A stretch of 64,000 nucleotides of DNA from Fistulifera solaris (taxonomy: Eukaryota > Bacillariophyta > Bacillariophyceae > Naviculales > Stauroneidaceae): contig AP026126.1 of assembly GCA_030295235.1 (NCBI GenBank), positions 1,426,001-1,490,000 on the forward strand. The letters run 5' to 3'. Shown in pieces: positions 63,658 to 64,000 of the stretch (position 1 is the stretch's first letter; each line of letters starts with the position of its first letter). Both the position numbers and the translations under genes were made by a program. The notes beneath the pieces were generated by a model that saw nothing but the letters and a program-made list of their open reading frames with translations, was not told the DNA's origin and made no database searches.

Positions 63658-64000
63658 TGTTGTTCCGGGGTGTGCTTTTCAATCGAAGGGGAAGATAAGG
63701 CAATTATTGTGATCACATGATCGGAATCCGATGCCTGTGTTTGTTTTTACATTGAGAGTGGTGTAAAAAATGACGGGACTGGAAACTCGTGTTTGATAAA
63801 TCCTGACATTCTGAGACGGAACGGTTTTCTTTTAGTAGAGCAAAACAAGCTCCTCGTTTTTGCACACCCACTTTTATCTTTTGCGTGTCGGCATTCGGCA
63901 TTGGTTTGATTCCTGTATCCGGTAGGACGAAACAATCACACAAAACCGTGTCGATCGACGAATCTTTCAAATAATTATTTTAAAAAGAGAATGAGGTCAT
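63658..64000. other. Right-edge intergenic region
   Basis: Upstream of the kinase gene. A minus-strand frame at 63713-63970 has no domain or codon support and is not called. Nothing else recognised. Confidence 0.4.

Noticed and set aside
63713-63970. Minus-strand open frame at the right edge
   Set aside because: No similarity to any family I recognise and it overlaps the kinase promoter; probably chance.

Overview
The window is nuclear DNA of a photosynthetic stramenopile, most likely a pennate diatom such as Phaeodactylum tricornutum. Evidence: dense intron-poor genes on both strands, GT-AG introns of about 65-130 nt, several proteins with a signal peptide followed by an ASAFAP-like cleavage site (diatom bipartite plastid targeting), a zeaxanthin epoxidase, a POR-like reductase and a nucleus-encoded plastid sigma factor. 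The species name is an inference. No retroviral, LTR or other virus-like element was recognised.

Layout. 0-16 kb: THOC5 (cut by the left edge), TFIIE-beta, an MIT/coiled-coil (NRBF2-like) protein, a DUF3228 protein, a short-chain acyl-CoA dehydrogenase, a plastid DUF1995 protein, a plastid membrane protein, a thylakoid-lumen protein, a START protein and a DeSI/PPPDE peptidase. 16-34 kb: a CGL160/AtpI-like protein, a two-box HMG protein, an amino-acid transporter, PEX10, a TA-flanked inverted-repeat element, a fusion of a tubulin-tyrosine-ligase-like ATP-grasp domain with a cysteine-desulfurase-like PLP domain, ALKBH8, a DEAD-box helicase, a 2OG-oxygenase-like protein, an FkbM methyltransferase and a secreted kelch protein. 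34-37 kb: gene-poor, with an unrecognised broken coding region. 37-53 kb: CSP41-like protein, zeaxanthin epoxidase, two-pore K+ channel, ADPRM-like phosphatase, BSD protein, PRPP synthetase, POR-like SDR, RsuA-type pseudouridine synthase and phosphopantetheinyl transferase. 53-64 kb: PCIF1/CAPAM, ribosomal protein uL15 (L27a), a TCAIM-family protein, a coiled-coil protein with a 4-nt first coding exon, plastid sigma factor, 5S rRNA, elongin C and an MKK-like kinase.

Themes. Several genes act in mRNA and tRNA synthesis or modification (THOC5, TFIIE-beta, PCIF1, ALKBH8, a DEAD-box helicase, a pseudouridine synthase). A second group is plastid biology. Neighbouring genes are mostly unrelated, as expected in a eukaryote.

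A recurring technical feature: about fifteen otherwise convincing genes need a one-base length change, nearly always in a short homopolymer, to read through. Since they include essential single genes (TFIIE-beta, uL15, plastid sigma factor), I read these as consensus errors rather than pseudogenes. Where a gene is said to be interrupted, the coordinates span the whole inferred gene.
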